This document shows positions 16,894-25,226 of a stretch of DNA of 64,000 bases, in pieces. The stretch is from the NCBI GenBank assembly GCA_050433985.1, contig JBNPWE010000013.1, positions 1 through 64,000 of the forward strand. Direction: 5' to 3'. The notes below the pieces were generated by a model. The model saw nothing but the letters and a program-made list of their open reading frames with translations, searched no databases and had not been told where the DNA came from. A program made the translations under genes and the position numbers. Numbering within the stretch: position 1 is the first letter of the stretch; the number at the start of each line of letters is the position of its first letter. The stretch comes from JACIYW01 sp014359745. Lineage in GTDB: Bacteria > Pseudomonadota > Alphaproteobacteria > Rhodobacterales > Rhodobacteraceae.

Positions 16894-18351
16894 TCAGGCG
16901 GCCTTTTCAACCGCCGCAGCCCCCCCGGCGCCGGGATTGATGATCGCGGCGTGCAGGGCGCGGATCGCCGCCTTCAGATCGTCGCGCCCCACAACGAACT
17001 GCACATCGACCCGGCGGGTGGTCTGCTGGGCGGCGACGATATCGATCCCTGCCCCTTCCAAGGCCGCCAAACCGCGGCTGAGCACCCGCAGCCCGCCCAT
17101 ATCGCGCCCGATCACCGAAGCGATGGACAGCGCCCGCACGTTCAGATCGGCGCTGGGATAGCGTTCGGCAAGATCGCGTTCGACGCGGCGGATCGATTTC
17201 AGCGGCGCATCAACATAATGGGTGATGGTATTGGCGTTCGAGGTTTTGGACACGATCCACACCCCGTGCCGTTTGAGCACCTCAAGGATGGTGGCGTCAT
17301 AGCCCTTGACGCCGACCATATCCTGTTCGAACACCTCAAGCGCATAGATGTTCAGGCCGGTCACGATCTCGGCCCCCGGCTTCCCGGCCGGTTGATCATC
17401 GATCAGGGTTCCGGGATCGCCGGGATCAAAGGCGTTGGTCACACGCAGCGGCACATCGGCGCGGCGCAGGGCCTTGGCGGCGGTGGGGTGGATTGCCTCC
17501 ATCCCCATGTTCGACAACTGATCGGCCACGTCATAGTTGGTATGGCCGATCTTTTGCACGGTTTCCGCACCGACCAGTTTCGGATCGGCAGAGGAAAGGT
17601 GGAATTCCTTGTGGATGATCGCCTCGACCGGGCGGGTCAGGGCGGCGATGCGCGAGAATGTCACCTCGGAATAGCCGCGATCGAATTCGCGCATCAGCCC
17701 TTCGCGGCATTGGGCATAGCCGGTGACGATGGGCATTTCCGTGGCGAAATCCACATCCTGAAGGCCAGAGGCGATGCGTTCGTCCAGAGTATATTCCGCC
17801 TCGTCGCGCCAGCCGCTCAGATCGACGCAGCGGGCGTTGACGTTGTGGCGGCGCAAGAGCATCGCGGTGACAAAGGCCGAATGCGCCTCGCCCAGGCCCG
17901 ACAGCAGTTCGCGGATCACAAGCATATGTTCCGACAGGCGGAAATGGCCATAGGAACACAGGCGTTGCAGATCAATCAGGCAGGAACGCGCGCCCTCGAT
18001 CCGTTCGCGCACGAAATCATCGGCCATGGATTTATCGGCCGGATGATCCAGCACGGCGGCATGGGCCGTGCCCATCGCCTCGGCGACGCGGGTCAGGGCA
18101 TCGGACCAGCCATGGTCGTTTTCGGCGCTGGCAAACAGGCCGTAGACACCGGGTTTGCCGGATTTCTTGTGTTCCAGCAACAGGTCGGTGATGCCGCCAA
18201 AGGCAGACACCACGAAGACGCGGCCGTAAAGCGCATCGCCTTCGCGGCCGCCGATAAACAGCGTGTTCACCAGTTCAGGCAGGCGCGACATGGATGTGCC
18301 GCCGATCTTCTCGACGGTATGCGGGCCAAAGTCTTTGGGTGTCTCTGTCAA
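16894..18351 (-). CDS. ask: Ectoine-type aspartate kinase
   Basis: The protein has 485 aa and phosphorylates aspartate, feeding aspartate semialdehyde to EctB. The opening VEKIGGTSMSRLPELV replaces the usual VxKFGGTS of housekeeping kinases and is characteristic of the Ask_Ect group found in ectoine operons. C-terminal ACT-like repeats follow (VGVKGYDATILEVL, then LNVRALSIASVIG). Translation appears to start at TTG 18351, with AGAGG about 10 bases upstream. It is the last gene of ectABCD-ask; the gap to ectD is about 47 bp. Ask_Ect enzymes are known to be less feedback-inhibited, which would keep flux going under salt stress. Confidence 0.92.
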   Translation of the reverse strand: MTETPKDFGPHTVEKIGGTSMSRLPELVNTLFIGGREGDALYGRVFVVSAFGGITDLLLEHKKSGKPGVYGLFASAENDHGWSDALTRVAEAMGTAHAAVLDHPADKSMADDFVRERIEGARSCLIDLQRLCSYGHFRLSEHMLVIRELLSGLGEAHSAFVTAMLLRRHNVNARCVDLSGWRDEAEYTLDERIASGLQDVDFATEMPIVTGYAQCREGLMREFDRGYSEVTFSRIAALTRPVEAIIHKEFHLSSADPKLVGAETVQKIGHTNYDVADQLSNMGMEAIHPTAAKALRRADVPLRVTNAFDPGDPGTLIDDQPAGKPGAEIVTGLNIYALEVFEQDMVGVKGYDATILEVLKRHGVWIVSKTSNANTITHYVDAPLKSIRRVERDLAERYPSADLNVRALSIASVIGRDMGGLRVLSRGLAALEGAGIDIVAAQQTTRRVDVQFVVGRDDLKAAIRALHAAIINPGAGGAAAVEKAA

Positions 18352-18398
18352 GGTTTGTACCTCTTTTTGTCTGCGCCTGCTGCCGGAACCGGCGGGTG

Positions 18399-19334
18399 TC
18401 AGGCCAGGGGGCCCTTGCGCACGGGCAGGGGAACGGGCCGTCCACGTTCCGCGAGGAACTCGGGCCGGGGGTTCGGGGCGGCGTAGGGCTGCCGCAATTG
18501 GTTCGAGACCGCGTTGAACACGAAGAACGCGTTCGAGCGGGGGAAGGGCGTGATGTTACCGTTCGATCCGTGCATCGTGTTGGAATCGAAGAAGATCAGC
18601 GTGCCCGCAGGCCCAACCGCGGGATCGATGCCATAGCGATCCACCAGCCATTCCAGCGCCCCGTGGGACGGCGTGCCAACCTTCTGCGCCTTGAGCGAGG
18701 TTTCGTGGTTGCGCTCTGGCGTCTTGCCCGCGCAGCCGATGAAGTGGCGATGGGAGCCGGGGATCAGCATCAAGGGCCCGTTCAGCGCCGAATTGTCGGT
18801 CAGCAGCACCGAGGCGGATACCGCCCTCGGGCGCGGCATGCCGTCTTCGGCGTGCCATGTTTCGAAATCGGAATGCCAGTAGAATTCCTTGCCGGTGAAG
18901 CCGGGTTTGTAGTTGAGCCGCGATTGGTGGATATAGACATCCTCGCCCATCAGAAACCGGGCGACGCCCGCAAGGCGCGCGTCCTGCGCCAGCCGCAGGA
19001 ACAGGGACGAATAACGTTCGAGACGAAAGATCGTGCGGACCGCATCGGTGCCCGGTTCGGTAATGACGTCTTCCGCATCCGATCCGCCCAGAGCCTGGCG
19101 CAGATCATGCGCGGCATCCTGCAAATGGCGGATCTCAGCCGGGGAAAACGCATCCCGGATCACCAGGTATCCATTGCGTTCATAAGACTGCGCCTGTTCG
19201 CGGGAAATCGGCGAATGTTCCGACCAGTCGGCCCAGACAACCGGATCCTTTCGATCGGTCCAGTATTCCCGGTCAAACACGCGCGTTGGATAGGTGTCTG
19301 TTTCGGAAGTAATGTCCCGTCTCGCTTCGTTCAT
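18399..19334 (-). CDS. ectD: Ectoine 5-hydroxylase
   Basis: The protein has 311 aa, the usual length. It is an Fe(II)/2-oxoglutarate dioxygenase converting ectoine to 5-hydroxyectoine. The iron site is visible: YWHSDFETWHAEDGMPRPR supplies His and Asp (HSD, about residue 150), and TMHGSNGN (about 253) supplies the distal His. The segment around HSD is the EctD signature region. It lies downstream of ectC, separated by about 90 bp that contain an 8-bp stem-loop, and upstream of ask. Confidence 0.95.
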   Translation of the reverse strand: MNEARRDITSETDTYPTRVFDREYWTDRKDPVVWADWSEHSPISREQAQSYERNGYLVIRDAFSPAEIRHLQDAAHDLRQALGGSDAEDVITEPGTDAVRTIFRLERYSSLFLRLAQDARLAGVARFLMGEDVYIHQSRLNYKPGFTGKEFYWHSDFETWHAEDGMPRPRAVSASVLLTDNSALNGPLMLIPGSHRHFIGCAGKTPERNHETSLKAQKVGTPSHGALEWLVDRYGIDPAVGPAGTLIFFDSNTMHGSNGNITPFPRSNAFFVFNAVSNQLRQPYAAPNPRPEFLAERGRPVPLPVRKGPLA

Positions 19335-19363
19335 CTTGTCTTCCTTCTGCTGTTACACTCGTG

Positions 19364-19394
19364 CCGAGCCGAAGGAAGCGTCGCTCCGGCTCGG
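19364..19394. terminator. Intercistronic stem-loop between ectC and ectD
   Basis: CCGAGCCG (19364-19371) pairs perfectly with CGGCTCGG (19387-19394). There is no U-tract on the minus strand, so it is more likely an attenuating or mRNA-stabilising hairpin than a full terminator. It could set a lower level of ectD-ask relative to ectABC. Confidence 0.35.
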
Positions 19395-19423
19395 AACCAA
19401 AACCCAAAAGACAAGCGCGCCGC

Positions 19424-19819
19424 CTAGTCGGCAACCTCATCGGGCGCGGCGTAGGAGCCGTCGGCGCGGTGCACTTCCTTGCCGGTGACCGGCGGGTTGA
19501 AACAGCAGGCCATCACCAGGTCTTCAGTGGCGCGCACGGTGTGCTTGTCATGCAGGTTCAAAGCATACATCACACCGGGACGTATCTGATGGGTTTTACC
19601 GGATGCCAGGTCGGTGATCGACCCGGTTCCAGACATGCAATATACGCTCTCAAAATGATTTTTGTAGTGGAACGTGTGTTCCGATCCGGCCTTCAGCGTG
19701 GTGATGTGGAATGAGAACCCCATCCCGTCATCGGCGAGCAGCAGGCGCACCGATGTCCATTGCGCATCCGATACCGCGCGGTCGGTGTTTTTCAGTTCAT
19801 TGAAATCGCGTACTATCAT
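19424..19819 (-). CDS. ectC: L-ectoine synthase
   Basis: 131 aa from ATG 19819 (MIVRDFNELKNT); the frame stays open upstream but homology begins here. This cupin enzyme cyclises N-gamma-acetyl-diaminobutyrate to ectoine. Known metal ligands of EctC fall at the expected positions: Glu57 (HFESVYC), Tyr85 (VMYALNLH) and His93 (DKHTV). The start is 4 bp from the ectB stop, so the two are probably coupled. Confidence 0.96.
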   Translation of the reverse strand: MIVRDFNELKNTDRAVSDAQWTSVRLLLADDGMGFSFHITTLKAGSEHTFHYKNHFESVYCMSGTGSITDLASGKTHQIRPGVMYALNLHDKHTVRATEDLVMACCFNPPVTGKEVHRADGSYAAPDEVAD

Positions 19820-19823
19820 GGGA

Positions 19824-21113
19824 TCACTCCGCCGCCAGTTTCTGATTTGTGCAGGCCGACACGGCATCGCGCAGGATGGTCAGGCCTTGCTGGAACTCTG
19901 CCATGGGTGTGGTCAGGGGCGCCAGCACCTTTACCACCTCGTCATCGGAACCCGAGGTTTCGATGATCAGCCCGTTGCGAAACGCCTCGGCGCAGATGCG
20001 CCTGGCCAGATCGCCCGATCCGACATCGACACCCTGCATCATGCCGCGCCCCTTGAGCCGGGCGCCGGGAACCTGTGTTGCAATGCCTCGCAGCGCCTCG
20101 TTCAACACGGCGGCCTTGCCGGCGATTTCCTTGACGAAAGCGTCATCGGCCCAGAATTTTTCCAGCGCCACGCGCGCGGTGACAAAGGCATGAGTGTTGC
20201 CGCGGAAGGTGCCGTTGTGTTCGGCGGGTTTCCAGATGTCATGTTCGGCGCGGATCAGCACGGTGGCGAATGGCAGCCCGAACCCCGAAAGGGATTTGGC
20301 CAGCGTGATCATGTCGGGGTCTATCCCCATCTCGTCAAAGCTGAAAAACGTACCCGACCGGCCGATGCCGGCCTGAATGTCATCGACTATCAACAGCGCG
20401 CCGTGTTTTTTGGCAAGCCGCGCCACGCCGCGCACCCAGTCGGGCGAGGCCGCGTTCAGCCCGCCTTCGCCCTGCACCAGTTCCAGGATAAAGGCGGCGG
20501 GCGCATCGACGCCGCTTGAGGAATTGGACAGCATCAAATCGACCTGCGCCAGCGTATCAACGCCCGGCCCAAACGCCCCTTCATAAGGCATGTGGGTAAC
20601 ATCGCCCAGCGCGACGCCCCCCGCACCCGCGCGCTTCCCGGCATTGCCCGTCAGCGCCAGCGCGCCAAGGGTCATGCCATGAAAGCCGTTGGTAAATGCA
20701 ATCACGTTGCGCCGACCCGTGACCTTGCGCGCCAGTTTCAGCGCCGCCTCGACGGCGTTGGTGCCGGTCGGGCCGGTCATCATCACCTTGTGGTCCATGT
20801 TGCGGGGCCGCAGGATCAGCCGTTCGAACGTTTCCAGAAACGCCGCCTTGGCGCCGGTGTACATATCCAGACCATGCGCGATGCCGTCATTGGTGATGTG
20901 GTCGATCAGCGCGGCCTTCATGTCGGGATCGTTATGGCCGTAATTGAGCGAGGAACACCCCGCCAGAAAGTCGATATAGTCGCGGCCATCGCTGTCGGTC
21001 AGGATGGAACCGCTGGCGCGGTTGAACACCACGTCAAAGTTGCGGCAATAGCTGCGCACCTGGGATTCGCGGCGGGCAAAGATCATGGGTTCGGCTGTCT
21101 TGACAGACGACAT
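19824..21113 (-). CDS. ectB: Diaminobutyrate-2-oxoglutarate transaminase
   Basis: 429 aa from ATG 21113 (MSSVKTAEPMIF). A class III PLP aminotransferase that converts aspartate semialdehyde to L-2,4-diaminobutyrate using glutamate. FLAGCSSLNYGHNDP (N-terminal), MMTGPTGTNAVEAALKLAR, the acidic LIVDDIQAGIGRSG and the PLP-lysine segment TLAKSLSGFGLP (about 270) are visible. It is the second gene of the cluster, 64 bp after ectA. Confidence 0.96.
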   Translation of the reverse strand: MSSVKTAEPMIFARRESQVRSYCRNFDVVFNRASGSILTDSDGRDYIDFLAGCSSLNYGHNDPDMKAALIDHITNDGIAHGLDMYTGAKAAFLETFERLILRPRNMDHKVMMTGPTGTNAVEAALKLARKVTGRRNVIAFTNGFHGMTLGALALTGNAGKRAGAGGVALGDVTHMPYEGAFGPGVDTLAQVDLMLSNSSSGVDAPAAFILELVQGEGGLNAASPDWVRGVARLAKKHGALLIVDDIQAGIGRSGTFFSFDEMGIDPDMITLAKSLSGFGLPFATVLIRAEHDIWKPAEHNGTFRGNTHAFVTARVALEKFWADDAFVKEIAGKAAVLNEALRGIATQVPGARLKGRGMMQGVDVGSGDLARRICAEAFRNGLIIETSGSDDEVVKVLAPLTTPMAEFQQGLTILRDAVSACTNQKLAAE

Positions 21114-21177
21114 GGGATTTCCTTTGGTAGGTTCAATTTGTGCAGGCGCCCCGGAGCGGCCCCCGATCAGGCCCCGA

Positions 21178-21708
21178 TCACGCGACGCGGCGCAGACCCC
21201 GACCCAGGTCGATCGTGACCATGTGTTCGGTGCCGTGGTGGCCATCGAAATGCGCGCGCCGTTCGAAATGCGGGGCGCTGTCAAGCGACCCTTGGGCACG
21301 TTTGGCAAAACTTGCGAACAGCGCCCAGGACGCGGCGTTGTCATGGGTGATGGTGGTCTGCAAACGGCGCACGGGATCGCAGACATCGCGTTCCAGAATG
21401 CCGTTCAGCATCCGGCGGCCAAGGCCCTGCCCGCGCGCGGCCTCGGCCACGGCAACCTGCCATACGAACAGGGTCTGGGGATCGTCGGGCACGATATAGC
21501 CCGAAATCCAACCAACAATCCGCCCGTCCATCTCGGCGACGATGCAGGTTTCGGCAAAATGATCGCACTGGATCAGGTTGCAATACATGGAATTTTCATC
21601 AAGCGGCTTGCACGCCCGGATCAGACCCCAGATCGCGGCCCCATCCTCGCGGCGCGGACGTCGCAGGGTCACTTTGGGTTTGTGAAGTGTTGTCGCCGTT
21701 GCTGTCAT
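21178..21708 (-). CDS. ectA: L-2,4-diaminobutyrate acetyltransferase
   Basis: The protein has 176 aa and is of the GNAT family; it acetylates the gamma-amino group of diaminobutyrate with acetyl-CoA. ENSMYCNLIQCDHF is the EctA-specific segment, and motif A with the acetyl-CoA loop is QVAVAEAARGQGLGRRML (about 92-109). It is the first gene of the minus-strand ect cluster; an AGGAAA ribosome binding site lies just upstream and an AT-rich promoter region separates it from ectR. Confidence 0.96.
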   Translation of the reverse strand: MTATATTLHKPKVTLRRPRREDGAAIWGLIRACKPLDENSMYCNLIQCDHFAETCIVAEMDGRIVGWISGYIVPDDPQTLFVWQVAVAEAARGQGLGRRMLNGILERDVCDPVRRLQTTITHDNAASWALFASFAKRAQGSLDSAPHFERRAHFDGHHGTEHMVTIDLGRGLRRVA

Positions 21709-21738
21709 TGTTTCGTTTCCTGTTAGTTCGCCTTACAA

Positions 21739-21765
21739 AGTATATAATCTTGCCCGAAAAATCAA
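21739..21765 (-). promoter_or_regulatory. Candidate ectA promoter
   Basis: On the minus strand, TTGATT (21765-21760) and TATACT (21744-21739) are separated by 15 bp, shorter than ideal, and would start transcription about 25 bases before ectA. The surrounding DNA is the most AT-rich stretch in this part of the window. Confidence 0.35.
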
Positions 21766-21833
21766 CCCTGCGCAAAATTCCTTCAGAACGTGGCGTAAGG
21801 TGTCTGTTTCAAGGGCATTTTTCAACATTGACA

Positions 21834-21855
21834 CGACAAGTGGATGTGTTTGTCG
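21834..21855. promoter_or_regulatory. Inverted repeat between ectA and ectR, candidate EctR operator
   Basis: CGACAA and TTGTCG are separated by 10 bases, forming a perfect 6-bp inverted repeat. It lies directly downstream of a TTGACA (21828-21833) that could be a -35 box for ectR. MarR dimers bind such sites, but this assignment rests only on position and symmetry. Confidence 0.35.
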
Positions 21856-21955
21856 CGCATTTTTATTAGCTATGCGAATAATCAGGCAAATTGATGCTAT
21901 CTTGCCGTTTGCGGACTGCTCTGCGATATTGGCGGGTGGATATCAGGGGCCGCCA

Positions 21956-22432
21956 GTGAACCGTACCGATGAAAGCCTGATTGCGTTGCGTCGCATCCTG
22001 CGCGCCACCGATCTTTACGGGCGCGAACTTGCCCGCGCGCGTGGGTTGACGGCCGTCCAGTTGCGGGTTTGCCAGATCGTGGCCGAAACCGGATCGAAAA
22101 CGCCAACCGAAATCGCCGGGCGCATGGGTGTGTCGCAGGCCACCATGACCGCGCTGATCGACAAGCTGGTGGCCAAGGGCCTGGTTGTCCGGCAGCGATC
22201 CGAAACCGACCGGCGCCAGACCAATGTGGTGATCACCACGACCGGCCAGACCGCCGTGATCGAGGCGCCCGACCCCCTTCAACAGCGCTATGTCAAGAAG
22301 TTCGAGGCATTGGCCGATTGGGAACAGGCCATGATCGTGGCGGTGCTGGAACGGGTATCGGAAATGCTGGACGCGCGCGAAATCGACGCCTCGCCCGTGC
22401 TTGACATCGGCGAGATCAACCGGCCCGGATAG
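21956..22432 (+). CDS. ectR: MarR-family transcriptional regulator of the ectoine operon
   Basis: 158 aa from GTG 21956 (MNRTDESLIALRRIL), with AGGGG upstream; an ATG at 21872 would give 186 aa, nearer to some characterised EctR proteins, so the start is open. The winged helix is visible: TPTEIAGRMGVSQATMTALIDKL, in separate parts, then the wing RQRSETDRRQTNVVIT. Divergent placement from ectA is the standard EctR arrangement; in methylotrophs EctR represses the ect promoter at low salinity. Here autoregulation and ect repression are inferred. Confidence 0.85.
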   Translation: MNRTDESLIALRRILRATDLYGRELARARGLTAVQLRVCQIVAETGSKTPTEIAGRMGVSQATMTALIDKLVAKGLVVRQRSETDRRQTNVVITTTGQTAVIEAPDPLQQRYVKKFEALADWEQAMIVAVLERVSEMLDAREIDASPVLDIGEINRPG

Positions 22433-22456
22433 CGGCCCCGTCGGTTGAGGCCGCCG

Positions 22457-22942
22457 TCAGTTGATGCCGTTGGCCGCCTGAACCTCTCTCACGAAGCGCG
22501 CAATCTGCTTGAGATCACCGTCGGACAGGCCGGGGATCGGCGGCATGTCGCCAAATTTCCAGTGATGCGCGCGCACGCCATTGCGTGGCGCCATCATAAA
22601 CGCCTGATCGCCATGGTGGCCGGGTTCGTAGATCCTGTGGATCAGCGGCGGGCCCTTGCCGTTGCGGCCCGCCGCATCGGTGCCGTGGCAACTGGCGCAG
22701 GCCAGATTGAAGATCTGGCGGCCGGTTTGGGCGGGGGCCGAAAGCGACGCGGGCAGCACGACATCGACAAGCGCCCCGCCCGTGGCGATACCGCTGGTAT
22801 CGGGCGGCACCATGGAATGGCCGGTGACGCCGGTTCCCGCGCCATCTGTTTTTGCGCCGCCGGTTCCCGCGCCATCGGTCCACAGCGCATAGCCGCCCGC
22901 GATCGCCAGAACCGCCACAATCGCCAAAGCCGTCTTGTTCAT
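22457..22942 (-). CDS. Small membrane-anchored or periplasmic cytochrome c
   Basis: 161 aa from ATG 22942. An N-terminal hydrophobic segment (MNKTALAIVAVLAIAGGYAL) acts as an anchor or signal; no clear cleavage site follows. A Gly/Ala/Thr-rich linker contains a short tandem duplication (two DGAGTG units). The class I heme c motif is CASCHG (about residue 90) and the distal Met is probably in KFGDMPPIPGLSD. The C-terminal helix is LKQIARFVREVQAANG. It resembles monoheme c cytochromes that carry electrons to oxidases or dehydrogenases, but no partner gene is adjacent. It converges on ectR with a 24-bp gap. Confidence 0.8.
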   Translation of the reverse strand: MNKTALAIVAVLAIAGGYALWTDGAGTGGAKTDGAGTGVTGHSMVPPDTSGIATGGALVDVVLPASLSAPAQTGRQIFNLACASCHGTDAAGRNGKGPPLIHRIYEPGHHGDQAFMMAPRNGVRAHHWKFGDMPPIPGLSDGDLKQIARFVREVQAANGIN

Positions 22943-22966
22943 AGTGATGCCTTCATCATTTGGGCG

Positions 22967-22990
22967 CGGGGGCCAAAGCCCTGGCCCCCG
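22967..22990. repeat. Strong GC hairpin upstream of the cytochrome c gene
   Basis: CGGGGGCCA and TGGCCCCCG form a perfect 9-bp stem with a 6-base loop. It sits between two divergent genes where a terminator is not expected. Confidence 0.5.
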
Positions 22991-23006
22991 CGGGTTGTGT
23001 GCACCC

Positions 23007-23060
23007 TTTTGGCGGGGCTTCCCCCACGGGAAGGTCAAGGGGAAAGCCCCGCCAAAAAGC
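23007..23060. repeat. Long inverted repeat between cytochrome c and lolC
   Basis: TTTTGGCGGGGCTTCCCC on the left pairs with GGGGAAAGCCCCGCCAAAA on the right, about 18 bp with a single bulge and a 14-base loop. The arms start and end in T and A runs, so it looks like a bidirectional terminator, yet it lies between divergent genes. A relic of a lost gene or a mobile repeat is possible. Confidence 0.6.
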
Positions 23061-23254
23061 GCGACCAAACGGCACGATACCCGCGCCCTGCCCCGGTTGC
23101 CTTGGTGCCCCGGCACACGGCAGGCATCAGAGAGCGCTTGACGCGTCCCGCGACAGACCGCACTGTGCGGCGAAAATAACGGTGCAGAAATGACAGGCCA
23201 GGCTTTCCACAACGCCCCCTGTGCGGGTGACCGCGCAGAGACCATCGGCAACTT

Positions 23255-24541
23255 ATGACGACGCAACCATCGCCCTTTGCCCGGTTCGAATGGATGATCG
23301 CGTGGCGCTATCTGCGGGCGCGGCGGGCCGAGGGTGGCGTGTCGGTCATGACCTGGATTTCGCTTATCGGCATCACGCTGGCGGTGTTCGCGCTGATCGC
23401 GACGCTGGCGGTGCGTTCGGGGTTTCGGGCCGAATTCGTCGATACGATCCTTGGGGCCAATGCCCATGTCACGATCTATTCCGCCGTTCACACCACCGAC
23501 AGCGGCCAACCGACGCGTGTGATCACCGACTATGCCGAAACATCGGCGCGCGTCGCCGCCATTCCCGGCGTGACGCGCGCGGCACCGATGATCCGCGGCC
23601 AGGTCATGGCCAGCCACATCTCCGAAAATGCCGGGGTAGAGGTGTTCGGCCTTGCGTTGGACGATCTGCTGACCATTCCGCGCGTGGCGGGCTCCGAGGA
23701 TGCGCTGGGCGATATCCAGCGTTTCGATGAGGGTATCGCCATCGGATCGGGTGTTGCACGCGAACTGGGGGTGGGGGTGGGCGACAGCGTGCGCCTGATT
23801 TCGCCGGATGGGGTGCGCACCGCATTTGGCACCTCGCCACGGGTGAACGCCTATGAGGTGGTCTATATCTTTACCGCCGGGCGTTATGACATCGACCGCA
23901 CCCGCGTCTACATGCCCTTTGCCGAGGCGCAGAGCTATTTCAACCGCGAGGGCGTGGCCGACGAGATCGAGGTGATGGTCGCCGATCCCGAAAACATCGA
24001 CGCGCTGGTGCCCGCCCTGATGCGCGCGGCGGGAGAGCGCGCGCTGCTTTGGACATGGCGCGACAGTGCCGGATCGTTCCTGCGGGCGCTGGACATGGAA
24101 GATAACGTGATGTTCGTGATCCTGTCGATCCTGGTGCTGATCGCGGCAATGAACATCATTTCCGGGCTGATCATGCTGGTCAAGAACAAGGGCCGCGACA
24201 TCGGCATCCTGCGCACGATGGGCCTGTCCGAAGGATCGATCCTGCGGATCTTCTTCATCTGTGGCGCGGGGGTCGGCGTGGCGGGCACGGCGGCGGGGGT
24301 GATCCTGGGGTGCCTGTTCGCGATCTATATCGACCCGATCTTTTCGGCGGTGAATTATGTCGCCGGGGGCGGGGTGTGGGATCCGTCGATCCGGGGGATC
24401 TATGCGCTGCCCGCGCGGCTGGTGCCGGGCGATGTGCTGTCGGCTGTGACGCTGTCGCTGGGGTTGTCGTTTGTGGTGACGATATTTCCCGCCCGCCGCG
24501 CCGCCCGCATGAACCCGGTAGAGGCGCTGCGCTATGAATGA
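23255..24541 (+). CDS. lolC: Lipoprotein-releasing ABC transporter permease
   Basis: The protein has 428 aa with the LolC/LolE (MacB-FtsX) layout: a membrane helix near the N-terminus (VMTWISLIGITLAVFALIAT), a large periplasmic domain (about 55-265), and three C-terminal helices starting at NVMFVILSILVLIAAMN. FEWMIAWRYLRARRAEG is the family's typical opening. It extracts outer-membrane lipoproteins from the inner membrane for LolA. Only one permease gene is present, as in other alphaproteobacteria where a single LolC/E-type protein is thought to serve both halves. It overlaps lolD by 8 bp. Confidence 0.9.
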   Translation: MTTQPSPFARFEWMIAWRYLRARRAEGGVSVMTWISLIGITLAVFALIATLAVRSGFRAEFVDTILGANAHVTIYSAVHTTDSGQPTRVITDYAETSARVAAIPGVTRAAPMIRGQVMASHISENAGVEVFGLALDDLLTIPRVAGSEDALGDIQRFDEGIAIGSGVARELGVGVGDSVRLISPDGVRTAFGTSPRVNAYEVVYIFTAGRYDIDRTRVYMPFAEAQSYFNREGVADEIEVMVADPENIDALVPALMRAAGERALLWTWRDSAGSFLRALDMEDNVMFVILSILVLIAAMNIISGLIMLVKNKGRDIGILRTMGLSEGSILRIFFICGAGVGVAGTAAGVILGCLFAIYIDPIFSAVNYVAGGGVWDPSIRGIYALPARLVPGDVLSAVTLSLGLSFVVTIFPARRAARMNPVEALRYE

Positions 24542-25217
24542 CCCGGTTCTGGAGCTTGCGGGCATCGCCAAGGCCTATAACAAGGGCCGCGCAGGCGAGG
24601 TGACGGTGCTGCGCGCCGCCGATCTGGTGCTGGGTCAGGGCGAGGTCGTGGCGCTGGTAGCCCCGTCGGGGGCGGGAAAATCGACACTGCTGCACATCGC
24701 CGGGCTGCTGGACACCCCCGACGCCGGCCATGTGTCGATCAACGGTATCGACATGACGCGGCTCAATGATCAGGCGCGCACCAGCGCCCGGCGCCACGAT
24801 GTGGGTTTCATCTATCAGTTCCACCATCTGCTGCCCGAATTCAGCGCCCTGGAAAACATCATCCTGCCGCAACTGGCCAACGGCGTTCCGGCGACCGAGG
24901 CCGAGGCCCGCGCGCTGGCCCTGCTGGAACGGGTTGGCGTGGCGCCGCGCGCCGCCCACCGCCCCGCCGCCCTTTCGGGGGGCGAACAGCAGCGCGTGGC
25001 CTTCTGCCGGGCGCTTGCCAATCGCCCCAGCCTGCTGCTGGCCGATGAGCCGACGGGAAACCTTGACCCCAAGACATCGGACCAGGTGTTCGACGTGCTG
25101 ATGGATCTGGTGCGCCATACCGGCATGTCGGCGCTGATTGCCACGCACAATCTGGCGCTGGCAAAGCGGATGGACCGGGTGTTGCGGCTGGAGTCCGGCG
25201 AACTGGTTGCGGGCTGA
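24534..25217 (+). CDS. lolD: Lipoprotein-releasing ABC transporter ATP-binding protein
   Basis: The protein has 227 aa. Walker A is APSGAGKST (about 43), the signature LSGGEQQRVAFCRAL (about 146) and Walker B LLLADEPTGNLD. FIYQFHHLLPEFSALEN is the LolD-specific Q-loop region. It powers the permease encoded immediately upstream, with which it overlaps by 8 bp. It converges on flgD across a stretch of 13-bp tandem repeats. Confidence 0.95.
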   Translation: MNDPVLELAGIAKAYNKGRAGEVTVLRAADLVLGQGEVVALVAPSGAGKSTLLHIAGLLDTPDAGHVSINGIDMTRLNDQARTSARRHDVGFIYQFHHLLPEFSALENIILPQLANGVPATEAEARALALLERVGVAPRAAHRPAALSGGEQQRVAFCRALANRPSLLLADEPTGNLDPKTSDQVFDVLMDLVRHTGMSALIATHNLALAKRMDRVLRLESGELVAG

Positions 25218-25226
25218 CGGGGGCAG

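Noticed and set aside
22943..24571. A long minus-strand frame continuing upstream of the cytochrome c gene and across lolC
   Set aside because: The part over lolC is antisense to a clear permease and has repetitive His/Arg/Gln composition. Only the 161-residue cytochrome from ATG 22942 is supported.
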